Source of the DNA: Kiritimatiellia bacterium
GTDB lineage: Bacteria > Verrucomicrobiota > Kiritimatiellia > RFP12 > UBA1067
DNA: 56,073 bases
NCBI GenBank assembly: GCA_028686345.1
Contig: JAQUCE010000023.1
Coordinates: 1 to 56,073, forward strand
Reading direction: 5' to 3'
Below the pieces are notes generated by a model that searched no databases, was not told the DNA's origin, and saw only the letters and a list, made by a program, of their open reading frames with translations. Positions 1 to 7,861 of this stretch are shown here, piece after piece. Position numbers and translations under genes: made by a program. The stretch's first letter is position 1; each line of letters begins with the position of its first letter.

Positions 1-530
1 TTGCGGATGTGACCGGCGATGATGCTGCCGACCTGACCATTCCGGGCGTGATCAGGGACTATGCAGGCGCGGCATATGAAAACATGCCGATGACCAAGGT
101 CGGCGCGGGCACAGTCAGCTTCTCGGGAGTCAACACCCACAAAGGCTTGATCACCATAAACCAGGGTGCCCTGGCACTGGATGGCAACAATTCACTGAAT
201 ATCAACAATCCGATTGTGCTCAACGGCGGTGCGCTGAACATAGGTGACTTTGCCAACTCAGCCGGCACCCTGACTGTCAGCAACACCAACAGTCTGCTCG
301 TTGTGGGCGCCGGCAGCATTGCCTTTGCCGACAGCAGCGCAACCACCTGGGTGAACAAGCTGACCGTGACCGGCCCGCTGCAGGCCAACAGTGTGCGCTT
401 TGGCACCAGTGCCGGCGGGTTGACTGCTGCCCAGATCGCTGCCATTAAGATCAACGGTGAACGGGCCGCTCTGCGTGCCGACGGCTATCTGACGCTGGCC
501 CCATCCGGCACTTTAATCACTATTAGGTAA
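1..530 (+). CDS. Autotransporter-associated beta-strand repeat protein, C-terminal part (5' end outside window)
   Basis: The reading frame is open from the first bases, so the GTG at 9 is not a start; this is the end of a longer gene. The 173 visible residues are Gly/Asn/Thr/Ala-rich and contain the short repeat typical of autotransporter-associated beta-strand proteins (TKVGAGTVSFSG near residues 29-40, then a stretch on gain and naming of an average block). The C-terminal segment FGTSAGGLTAAQIAAIKING resembles the last domain of many verrucomicrobial PEP-CTERM proteins, but here the chain ends with APSGTLITIR instead of a PEP-CTERM anchor. The likely role is a secreted or surface-displayed beta-helical protein; its ligand is unknown. 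No autotransporter barrel follows. It is paralogous to the two minus-strand genes that end at 1236 and 4308. Confidence 0.8.
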   Translation, partial: ADVTGDDAADLTIPGVIRDYAGAAYENMPMTKVGAGTVSFSGVNTHKGLITINQGALALDGNNSLNINNPIVLNGGALNIGDFANSAGTLTVSNTNSLLVVGAGSIAFADSSATTWVNKLTVTGPLQANSVRFGTSAGGLTAAQIAAIKINGERAALRADGYLTLAPSGTLITIR

Positions 531-875
531 GGCAGCAATGAATTGTCCCCGACCGTTAGTCGCTTACCAAAGGGCAAGACATGTTGTTCACTAAAAGCAT
601 GTTGTCGGGGGGTAATCTTAATCGCAATCCTCAGCTCTTTCGACCTGCCCTGATTAGTGCGTCTTGATTAGAATAGTGATAAAGATTTTTTAAGGACAGG
701 CACTGATTTCAGACCACTGGAGATAGACGTGAAAAACTTAGTGTTTTTTACCTAAAAACAACGCAGTAATCTTTGTGGGCTATGTACTACTATTATTCAT
801 ATTCTTGTTTTTTCTGCACGTTTTTGATCTCTCACAGAGGCACAGAGTTTTTTGCCCACGAATCTCCGCGAAAGG

Positions 876-931
876 ATAAGGGTATTTCATCCCTGCTACG
901 CAGGGTCGCTAATCGCTTGAAATACCCTTAT
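876..931. repeat. Nested hairpin module, copy 1
   Basis: The outer arms ATAAGGGTATTTCA (876-889) and TGAAATACCCTTAT (918-931) are perfect 14-nt inverted repeats. Inside them sits a second hairpin, CCCTGC tac GCAGGG (891-905). The same architecture occurs at 55853-55908, where the inner stem reads CCCCAC ttc GTGGGG, so pairing is kept although the sequence differs. A third, partial copy with the left arm is near 40784. Confidence 0.85.
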
Positions 932-1117
932 CATAAGATCACTCTTAAAACATGACTTGCAATTCGTAGTCGCCGCATAGCGAACGACCTCCTTCTTCCA
1001 GCTTGAATGAAAATATTTTCTGCAAGCAGGATGCTTGCACTACTCCATTATCACTTTTACAGTAACGTTTCAATAACCCGCTTTGGAGCAGGCTAAAGCC
1101 TGTACTACAAACTTCGG

Positions 1118-1224
1118 GCCCCAAACGTGGGGTGTTTGTTACTAAAGCAGCGGGCTCTTAATCACAAACTTCTGAATGATAGCGGACGACCTCCCACACA
1201 CACACAAACTCTTTTGGGTGCGGC
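1118..1224. repeat. Dispersed repeat module, inverted relative to 18320-18425
   Basis: The block shares GTTTGTTACTAAAGCAGCGG, the following CTCTTAATCACAAACT and, further on, CACACAAACTCTTTTGG with the reverse complement of 18320-18425. It lies just beyond the stop codon of the minus-strand gene ending at 1236. Confidence 0.75.
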
Positions 1225-1235
1225 GAGTAGCTGCT

Positions 1236-3995
1236 TTAGCGTACTGTAAGCACAGTGCCGGGGATCTCCGAGCGCAGGATGTGGAGGATGCCGCTGCCTG
1301 TGAACAGGGCACTCTTGTACTGCGCGGCAGAGGTGATCGAACCGTAAGTTCCCACTGGCAGCGGTTTCCCATCTAAAGTAGCTGAGTTTACGTATTCAGT
1401 GACATCAGCGGACAGGTTGACAACAGCTGCTGAGGAAAGGTGCAGGCGTGTCTGATTGGCCAAGGTGTTGTTTCCTCCAAAGGTGGTGCCGCTACCGCCT
1501 TCAACCGAGAGAGTTCCGGCTGTGACTGTGATGTTGGTGGATTGGTTCCAGGTGGCGCCTGTGCGGAAGGCCACGGTGCCAGCCTCGATCAGGAGGTCGC
1601 CGGTTGTGGTGGAGGCTGATGCCGCACCAGTGAAGGCCAAGGTGCCGCTGTTGCGGTGGCGCAATGAGGCCGCGCCGGTAAAGTAGCCGATAAAGGGGCG
1701 CGCGGCACTGTCGCCCTGCAGGGTCAGGGTGGCGGGCAGTGAGCTTCGCACCTTTAGATCGGTCGAGCTGCCGGATCCGGAGACATATGCCAGAAATTTC
1801 AGTTGCTGATCAAACCCGTTGAGATCCACGACACCGTACCGGGTCCATTCCCTGCCAAAAGAGGCGGTGGAGTTGGTGGGGATGACACTCTCCGCCCCGC
1901 ACAGGAATGTGCTCTTGGAGAGCGAGATGGAACCCCAGGTATTGCTGATGGCGCTGACGTAGAAGGTGCCTTCATTATCGATCTCGAGCTTATTTGTCCC
2001 CAGCTCCAGCGGCTTCTCTTCAAAACGCATCACATTACCTGCCAGGGTCTGCATCCAGGGACTGCAGTTGCGAGCTGAGAACCCGCCTCGGAAAACCAGG
2101 GTGCCCTGATTGTCGATGCGCCCTTTGTTGCCAAGCAAGGAGAACTTGCCGTTGAGTACCAGAGTCGCGTTTTTGGGGTAGATCTGGCCGATGTATTCAA
2201 CCTTGGGACCGAAGATCAGGGGACGGTGGTTGGTGGCAACGCTATCGGTAAAGTAGAGTAAGCCGCGCTGATTCCAGGTATTGTCTGTTTTTGTTGTCTG
2301 TACGACTGTGATAGTGTTGGTGGGGTTGCCAAGGGCGGTACCGTTATTCACTTTAAGGTAGCCGCCTGAAATTATTAGAGGAGATTCAAAGGTGTTCGTC
2401 CCAGTCAAATGGAGTGTGCCGTCGCCTGTTTTTGTAAAGGGTGCGCTTGGGGTTCCACCAGAGATGGGGCCTGTGAGATGCAGGGTCTGGTTGCTGGCGA
2501 TCTGCCACTCATGAGCAATGGTCAACTCGAGGGGAGCCGCGAGGATATGCGTGGCTGGAGTGGCGGGGGCGGGTGTCAGGAGCGTGATGCCGCCGGCTCC
2601 CAGTCGGAGGCTCGCTGTTTCGGTGCCCTGCGTCAGCGTGAATGGTTCGCTGCGGTTGAAGCGAATTGCTCCCAGAGTGAAGCTGCCATCCACGATTGCC
2701 TCTGTCCCGTCAGCTGCGAAGAGGAAGGTTTCGCTGCCATCAAAGAGGGGGGCAACATCCCAGTTGCTGGTGTTGGAGAAATTCAGATCAGCTCCGGCGT
2801 TAGTCCAGGTTCGGACACTGCCTGAGAGTGGGACTGAGAGGATCGTGAGAGTGCCGCTGCCAGTGATAAAACTGCGGCCACCGGCGGTGCTGGTTGCCGT
2901 ATAGACACCTGTGGTAAGGGCTGTTCCATCAACGATAGCGCTGAGGCAGGTGAGAGCTGTGTTATTGGGCAGGGCAAGCAGGGCTGTGTCAGCGATCATC
3001 AGTGTGGGATTGGCGGAGACCTCAGCGCCGTCTATACTGAGAGTGCCGGTGCCGGAGACGGCCAGGCCCGCGATATTTGGAAAGGCTGAGCCAGCTGCCA
3101 GTCGGAGGGTGCCGGCCGTGACCTGTAAGCTCCCTGTTGTCTGCGAGGTACGCCCTGTTACAGTAAAGGTGTAGGCTGAGGTTGGTTCCCAGGCCAGAGA
3201 GATGTTGCCGTTGAGGCTGCCAAAGAAGGTGGAGCTGTCGGTGGCATGGCAGGTGAGGGTGGCCGGAGCGGAGGAGGTGAGGTTGTACTCTGAGATATCA
3301 AGAGTGGCTGCGTTGTCAATTACCGGACGGTTGATAATCTGGTCATTGCCGTTGATATCCAGAGTGCCGACCTTTTTATAACTTACGCCAAAGCTTACAT
3401 TGTTATCAGGATCCAGCGCATAGGGAACATCAGTGTAAATCGTATGGGTATAGCACTTTAAGCTGGCATACGAGTTGCCTGCAACAGCAAAGCGGAGGGT
3501 GCCGCTGTCAAAGTAGACTGCGTTCGGAAAGTTGTAGATGCCTGAACTCTGGTAGTAAAGCGAGACGCGAGTGGAGCCATTGACTTTGAGCTGGTTGAGG
3601 GTGACCGGGGCGGTGAAGTCGGTTGACGCAACGCGGAGCCGCCCGTGATTGACTGTGACGCCGTTGTTAAGCGCTACCCCTGCCATGGCGAAGAACTCTT
3701 TGCCCCCTTCGACTGTGATGCTGCCTGCCCCGGAGATCGCTCGGTAGGCATATATGTTGGCGTTGGAGAGATTGAAGCTAACCGCGCTGTCAATAGTGAC
3801 AGGCACATCAATGTTCAGCTCCTTCGAGCCTGAGACAGTGATATCGCCTGTCAAGGTGAAGGCGTTGCCAGTGTTTTTAAATGTGACCGGCGCGCTGCCG
3901 GAGGCTGTGATGCCAGAGAATGTATAGCCCACGAAGTCGTTAACCACATCGACCGCCGAGCTGTTGGCGATTGGGATTGTGCGTGAAATCGTCAA
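1236..3995 (-). CDS. Autotransporter-associated beta-strand repeat protein, 5'-truncated
   Basis: This open frame of 919 codons encodes a Gly/Thr/Ser/Asn-rich protein with many beta-strand repeat units (for example FTKTGDGTLHLTGTNTFESP in the middle, and TAGTLRLAAGSAFPNIAGL), predicted to fold as a long beta-helix. The only start is a TTG at 3993-3995 and there is no signal peptide, which is unexpected for this secreted family. Going upstream, the frame runs into a dispersed repeat starting near 3991 and meets a stop at about 4011-4013. The native 5' end, including the signal peptide, therefore appears to have been replaced by the repeat, and the gene may be a pseudogene. The C terminus ends IPGTVLTVR, similar to the tails of the other paralogues in this window. 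It lies downstream of a paralogue on the same strand (4308-7606), from which the repeat separates it. Confidence 0.75.
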   Translation of the reverse strand: MTISRTIPIANSSAVDVVNDFVGYTFSGITASGSAPVTFKNTGNAFTLTGDITVSGSKELNIDVPVTIDSAVSFNLSNANIYAYRAISGAGSITVEGGKEFFAMAGVALNNGVTVNHGRLRVASTDFTAPVTLNQLKVNGSTRVSLYYQSSGIYNFPNAVYFDSGTLRFAVAGNSYASLKCYTHTIYTDVPYALDPDNNVSFGVSYKKVGTLDINGNDQIINRPVIDNAATLDISEYNLTSSAPATLTCHATDSSTFFGSLNGNISLAWEPTSAYTFTVTGRTSQTTGSLQVTAGTLRLAAGSAFPNIAGLAVSGTGTLSIDGAEVSANPTLMIADTALLALPNNTALTCLSAIVDGTALTTGVYTATSTAGGRSFITGSGTLTILSVPLSGSVRTWTNAGADLNFSNTSNWDVAPLFDGSETFLFAADGTEAIVDGSFTLGAIRFNRSEPFTLTQGTETASLRLGAGGITLLTPAPATPATHILAAPLELTIAHEWQIASNQTLHLTGPISGGTPSAPFTKTGDGTLHLTGTNTFESPLIISGGYLKVNNGTALGNPTNTITVVQTTKTDNTWNQRGLLYFTDSVATNHRPLIFGPKVEYIGQIYPKNATLVLNGKFSLLGNKGRIDNQGTLVFRGGFSARNCSPWMQTLAGNVMRFEEKPLELGTNKLEIDNEGTFYVSAISNTWGSISLSKSTFLCGAESVIPTNSTASFGREWTRYGVVDLNGFDQQLKFLAYVSGSGSSTDLKVRSSLPATLTLQGDSAARPFIGYFTGAASLRHRNSGTLAFTGAASASTTTGDLLIEAGTVAFRTGATWNQSTNITVTAGTLSVEGGSGTTFGGNNTLANQTRLHLSSAAVVNLSADVTEYVNSATLDGKPLPVGTYGSITSAAQYKSALFTGSGILHILRSEIPGTVLTVR

Positions 3996-4247
3996 CCAGC
4001 ATCGTCGCCGTTATCGTCAACCGGAAGCGCAGCAGGTCTCTGTAGCTCCGGTTTCCAACGGGACATCTCCGATTGGAAATCGGAGCTACGAATTTTCACA
4101 AATGTATAAGATCACTTTGAAGATTATTCGCGTCGCCCGCATAGCGAACGACCTCCTTCTTCCGCATCTTGTCAAGGGAGTAAGCGCGGAAGGAAGTCAG
4201 TCGCTATGCGGCTGACCAGTCATTCAAAACATGCTGTCGGGCCAATC
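3991..4247 (+). repeat. Dispersed composite repeat, copy C1
   Basis: It is closely similar to 23784-24079. In order it contains CCAGCATCGTCGCC, the palindrome TCCGATTGGAAATCGGA (4068-4084), ATGTATAAGATCACTTTGAA, and a long imperfect hairpin at 4132-4216 (left arm GTCGCCCGCATAGCGAACGA, right arm ending GTCGCTATGCGGCTGAC). It ends in AAAACATG, one base, TGTC and GGGCCAATC. The copies diverge after CCAATC. This copy interrupts the 5' end of the surface-protein gene 1236-3995. The remaining bases up to 4307 include TTAATCCCAATCC, a motif also present near 620 and 26590. Confidence 0.85.
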
Positions 4248-4307
4248 TTAATCCCAATCCGAAGCTCCTACAGTGCTATTCCTCTATGCGCGGGTGGAGA
4301 AGCTCTA

Positions 4308-7300
4308 TCAGCGCAGGATCAGGATAGTGCCGAGGGTCACAACTCGGAGTGTACTGGTGTTCGCATTCCACGACAGTCTGGCACCTTTGATCAGCTCGCC
4401 GTTGATATAGGTGCTCCAGTTGTTCAGGTGTTCTGGATTAACCAAGCCATTGATCGTCAGTGGCACGGTGAAGTTCAGTGCCTGAATTGAGGTGCCGGTC
4501 AGGTCAAAGCGCCCGGTAGGAGTCAGAAACAGATTACTGATGGTGCCCCCGCCTGCATCACAGTCAACACTCAGAGTGCTGAGGGGTTCGTCTCCACCCA
4601 GAATGGTCAGCTTTGCACCTGCCGCCACGCTCACCTTTACGCCAGTTTTCAGCTGAGCGTTGGTAAGTTTGCCGTCGCTAATCCGGAAGTCGCTCGTGGG
4701 CGATTCAGTGCCAGTGCTGTACCACCATTTAGTGCTCCCGGCAACAGTGGCTGGCGGGATTGGAGCAAAGTTGGTAACTGTGTCAAGCAGATCCCATGTT
4801 AATCCGTCGCGGCTGCCTTCGATGGACCACCCGGATAAGTAACGATCAGCTGCTGCACTCCAATACTGGAGGTCGTAGCCGGTGATTGGCGGGGTTCCGT
4901 CCACCAGCCGCATAGCCAGCGTGATGGGGGTGTTCGGGAGGAAAGGAACGCTGATAACTGTCCACTGTGAATTGGGGTTTGCGTCGAACAGGTTGCTGCT
5001 TCTGCGCGTGGCGTAATCCTGGTATGATGCCATGGGGCAAAACTGCCCGGGGTTCAGCCCGGCCACGTTATTGGTGCCGTTTAAAACAAGATTCAAATTA
5101 CGGCGAACCCCATCAGCGCTGTAGAGGGCAAATTCGGTCAACTCGATGTTAGTGTCAGAAATTGTGTTACCATAGTTTTTCTGCCGCAGATTGAGCTTGT
5201 AATAGGTGTATCCGCGCTTATCCAGAATTAACTGGCCCTCATTAACCTGCAGGGGAGCGCTGAATGTGTTGGTGCGCGAGAGTATCCATGTGCCTGTCCC
5301 CTCTTTTGTGATGCCGACTGTCCCGGCGCCATCTGCAACGGTACCGAGGATGTTCGTGGCAGAACCGGCTATGTAAAGGGTTTTGGCTCCAGCGGTGAGT
5401 GATTGAACACCGCCGTTAAACGCCAGCTGTGCGTGATCGGACTTCAGCCGGCCATCCCCTTGCAGCACGAGTTTGCGAGTGCTGCACATACCCCGTTCAA
5501 CACCAATGTACTCCAATGTTCCGATGGTAGAGGGTGTGCCCAAGCTGAATGCATACGGCACGCCTAGTCCATTAGTAGGCGTGCTGATAACATCAGCAAA
5601 CAGCAGATCAGAGAGCCCCAGCGAACAGTTCTGTCCTGCTTCGGCAATCGACTCAAACTGGAGCGTTCCCTCTCGTACATCAATGACCCCGCGGTTGGAG
5701 CGGCTGGAGTTGTGTTTGAAGATCCAGGTGCCTGGGCCCTCTTTGGCAATATAGGTGGAGTAGTTGGTGCCCCTATCCATGCTTTCCTTGTAAGCTCCGT
5801 TGAAAACACAGGGGGAGGCGTTTGTTCCGTTAAGTGCTAGACGGTTGAGCCTTGCGCCGGAGCAGTTCCATGCGCCGTTGAATGTCACTCCGCCGTGCTG
5901 ACCACCGTCGATAACCGCCCGGTTGAAAGAGGGATAGAGGAGAAACCTCTTGTCAGTTGCTTCCCCTGTGCCGAGATACCTGAAGGTGCCGCCATTTTCA
6001 CGAATATCAACCTCCGGTGCTCTGCCGATCGAGGATGGCTGGCCACTAATTCCGATTTTTTTGACGCTCGTAATGCCAGCACCCCCCGAGCTGTGAATCG
6101 CGAAGTTACCGGCAAACGTGCTGTTCGTGCCGGTAAGCGCGACCTCTGCCTGGGAGTAGTAACGAATGTTGCCGCAGATCCGGCCGCTGAATTCGCAGGG
6201 GCCCCGGGTAATCCGTAACTGCCAGGGGCCGCCACTGGTTGATGCGTTGGTAACCGTGCCATCGCCCCAGAGATTAAAGATCTGGGTGTTGCCGTTGATA
6301 AGTGTTTCAACTGCTCCGGGGGCATTTAGCGTGAATGATCCGAAGTTGTAATCACCAAGCCAAGTGGGTGAACTGCCAAGGGCAACCACCCCGTTATTGA
6401 CAACTGTGGCGGAATGAGCGTAGTGCGTGCTGCTGCGCGCTTGCCACTGCAGCCGGCCAGTCCCTTCCTTGACCAGCGTTCCTCTACCGGCAGTTTTGCC
6501 CAGATAAGTGCAATCAATCTCGTTTGTGACTATCAGGCTGCTGAAATCAAGTTGGACCAAGGCGGAGGCCGCCCCGTCGAGTGCCGTGACACGGCACATG
6601 GAGTTGGCGCAAATCAATGAGCCGGCATTCAGCGTCAGCTCTCCGAGATTGTTTGCCTCGGCAGAGTTCGCCGATCCAGCTGCTGCATCAGTGCTGATAA
6701 TCACCGAGCCATTGTTGAGGGTTATTCCCTCCGAGAAACCGGTTGCCAGTGCGCCGGGAGTGCGGAGGAATCCACCTCCGGTGAGGTCTTGCAGCATCTG
6801 CCATTTGAGCCCTGGTTTTTTCCAGGCAATTCCACCGCCGGTTGAGTGTACATTTACGGAACCGCCTACGCCAGCGCTGTTGCCGAGTCGCAGTTCAATC
6901 GGATGCCAGCCAGCTGCCAGCTGGATTGTGCTCGTCGTGGTCACATTGTATACGTCATTTGAGAGCACGGTCGTTCCCCCAATACGGAGATAGGCGTTGT
7001 CGTCAATGTTTTCCGCAAATGAGTAGGGGGAGCCGTCCAGATAGATCTCGCCGCTATAGATAAATGTGGTATGAGTAAAGGCCGCCGGCCACACTGTGTT
7101 AGCCATCTCCAGAGCAGCTGAAACACGGGTTCCCGTATTTGGGGAGGTGAGGTTGAACGAGCCGGAAAGCTGACCCTCCTGCAAACCCGGAACCAGCCCT
7201 GTCAAGGCGCTGCTTTCGCCTGTAAACCGCACGTTCCCGGCACCCTGCTTTGTGAACCCGGCTCCAGAGGCAAATCCGTGAAACACCAGCTCGCCAGCGT

Positions 7301-7606
7301 TTACCAGCAGCGTGCTGCCAGAGCTGAATGTCACCTCACCGGAGCATGGGTTGCAACTGTTTCGTTGCAGGCAATTGTGCCTCCAGCTCCCAGCGCAATT
7401 GAGGCCAACCCGGTAAACGCAGTGTCGGCAGAGGTTATGGTCGCGGTGCCGTTGCTAATCACTACGTCATCACCAGCCAGCGGGAGAGATGCTCCGCTCC
7501 ACTGTGCGGAATTCGCGAAGTTACCATCACCTCCCAGCCAGGTTTTTGTTGCAGCCTGGACACCCGCGACGCAGACCAGAGTTGTCATGATGATTGTTTT
7601 TGTCAT
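4308..7606 (-). CDS. Autotransporter-associated beta-strand repeat protein with an internal frameshift
   Basis: Two minus-strand frames make one gene. The first (7606 down to 7331, 91 codons) begins MTKTIIMTTLVCVAGVQAAT, a clear signal peptide, followed by KTWLGGDGNFANSAQWSG, the usual N-terminal start of this family. The second (7334 down to 4308, 1,008 codons) continues with beta-strand repeat sequence but has only an internal GTG as start and no signal peptide. The two frames overlap as GTGA at 7331-7334, so one indel, probably between about 7334 and 7375, would restore a single protein of roughly 1,100 residues. The second half contains a discoidin-like stretch (YQDYATRRSSNLFDANPNSQ) that may bind carbohydrate. 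The C terminus ends VVTLGTILILR. A real mutation, an assembly error or recoding cannot be told apart from this sequence. Confidence 0.8.
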
Positions 7607-7696
7607 ATGCTTATACCTTATTTAAAAAATTGGACAAAATCATATCATTAAACAGAGATAAAGGTCAAAGCCAAAACATTCCCGATAAATCAAAAT

Positions 7697-7714
7697 ATTC
7701 TCTTTTTTGAGAAT
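7697..7714. other. Small hairpin between divergent genes
   Basis: ATTCTC, six T residues and GAGAAT form a 6-bp stem in the roughly 250-bp gap between the divergent surface-protein and TPR-protein genes. Its role is unknown; it could lie in the 5' leader of the minus-strand gene. Confidence 0.35.
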
Positions 7715-7736
7715 TGGAAAAAATTGAAACTAGTCC

Positions 7737-7766
7737 TTGACACTACCTTGTAAATTGAGTTAAATA
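7737..7766 (+). promoter_or_regulatory. Predicted sigma70-type promoter of the TPR-protein gene
   Basis: TTGACA at 7737-7742 is followed after 17 bp by TTAAAT (7760-7765; the overlapping TAAATA is an alternative at 18 bp). It lies about 95 bp upstream of the ATG at 7862 and points toward it. Confidence 0.5.
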
Positions 7767-7861
7767 TCGACCTTGCCAAAGTCGCATTTGTACAAACCTG
7801 CAATTAATTGCCACTTTGCTGGCAATATGCTTTGGAGCAGACCACAAGGAGGAGTTTAATC

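Larger units (their letters stand above)
531..1235. repeat. Gene-free region made of dispersed repeat modules
   Basis: No credible gene is visible. The region carries, in order: the module with GACAGGCACTGATTTC (about 690-706, also seen near 26570); a module at about 735-955 repeated near 40590-40815 and 55735-55935; a fragment with CCGCATAGCGAACGACCTCC (about 973-992) shared with 4139 and 23969; two small hairpins, GCAAGCA gga TGCTTGC (1022-1038) and AGGCT aa AGCCT (1090-1101); and a module at 1118-1224 that recurs inverted at 18320-18425. The 60-codon open frame at 773-955 is part of the repeat and is not considered a gene. Confidence 0.8.

Noticed and set aside
773..955. 60-codon open frame starting MWAMYYYYSYSCFFCTFLIS
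   Set aside because: It lies wholly in a dispersed repeat that also occurs near 40680 and 55745, where the frame is not kept; there is no ribosome site.
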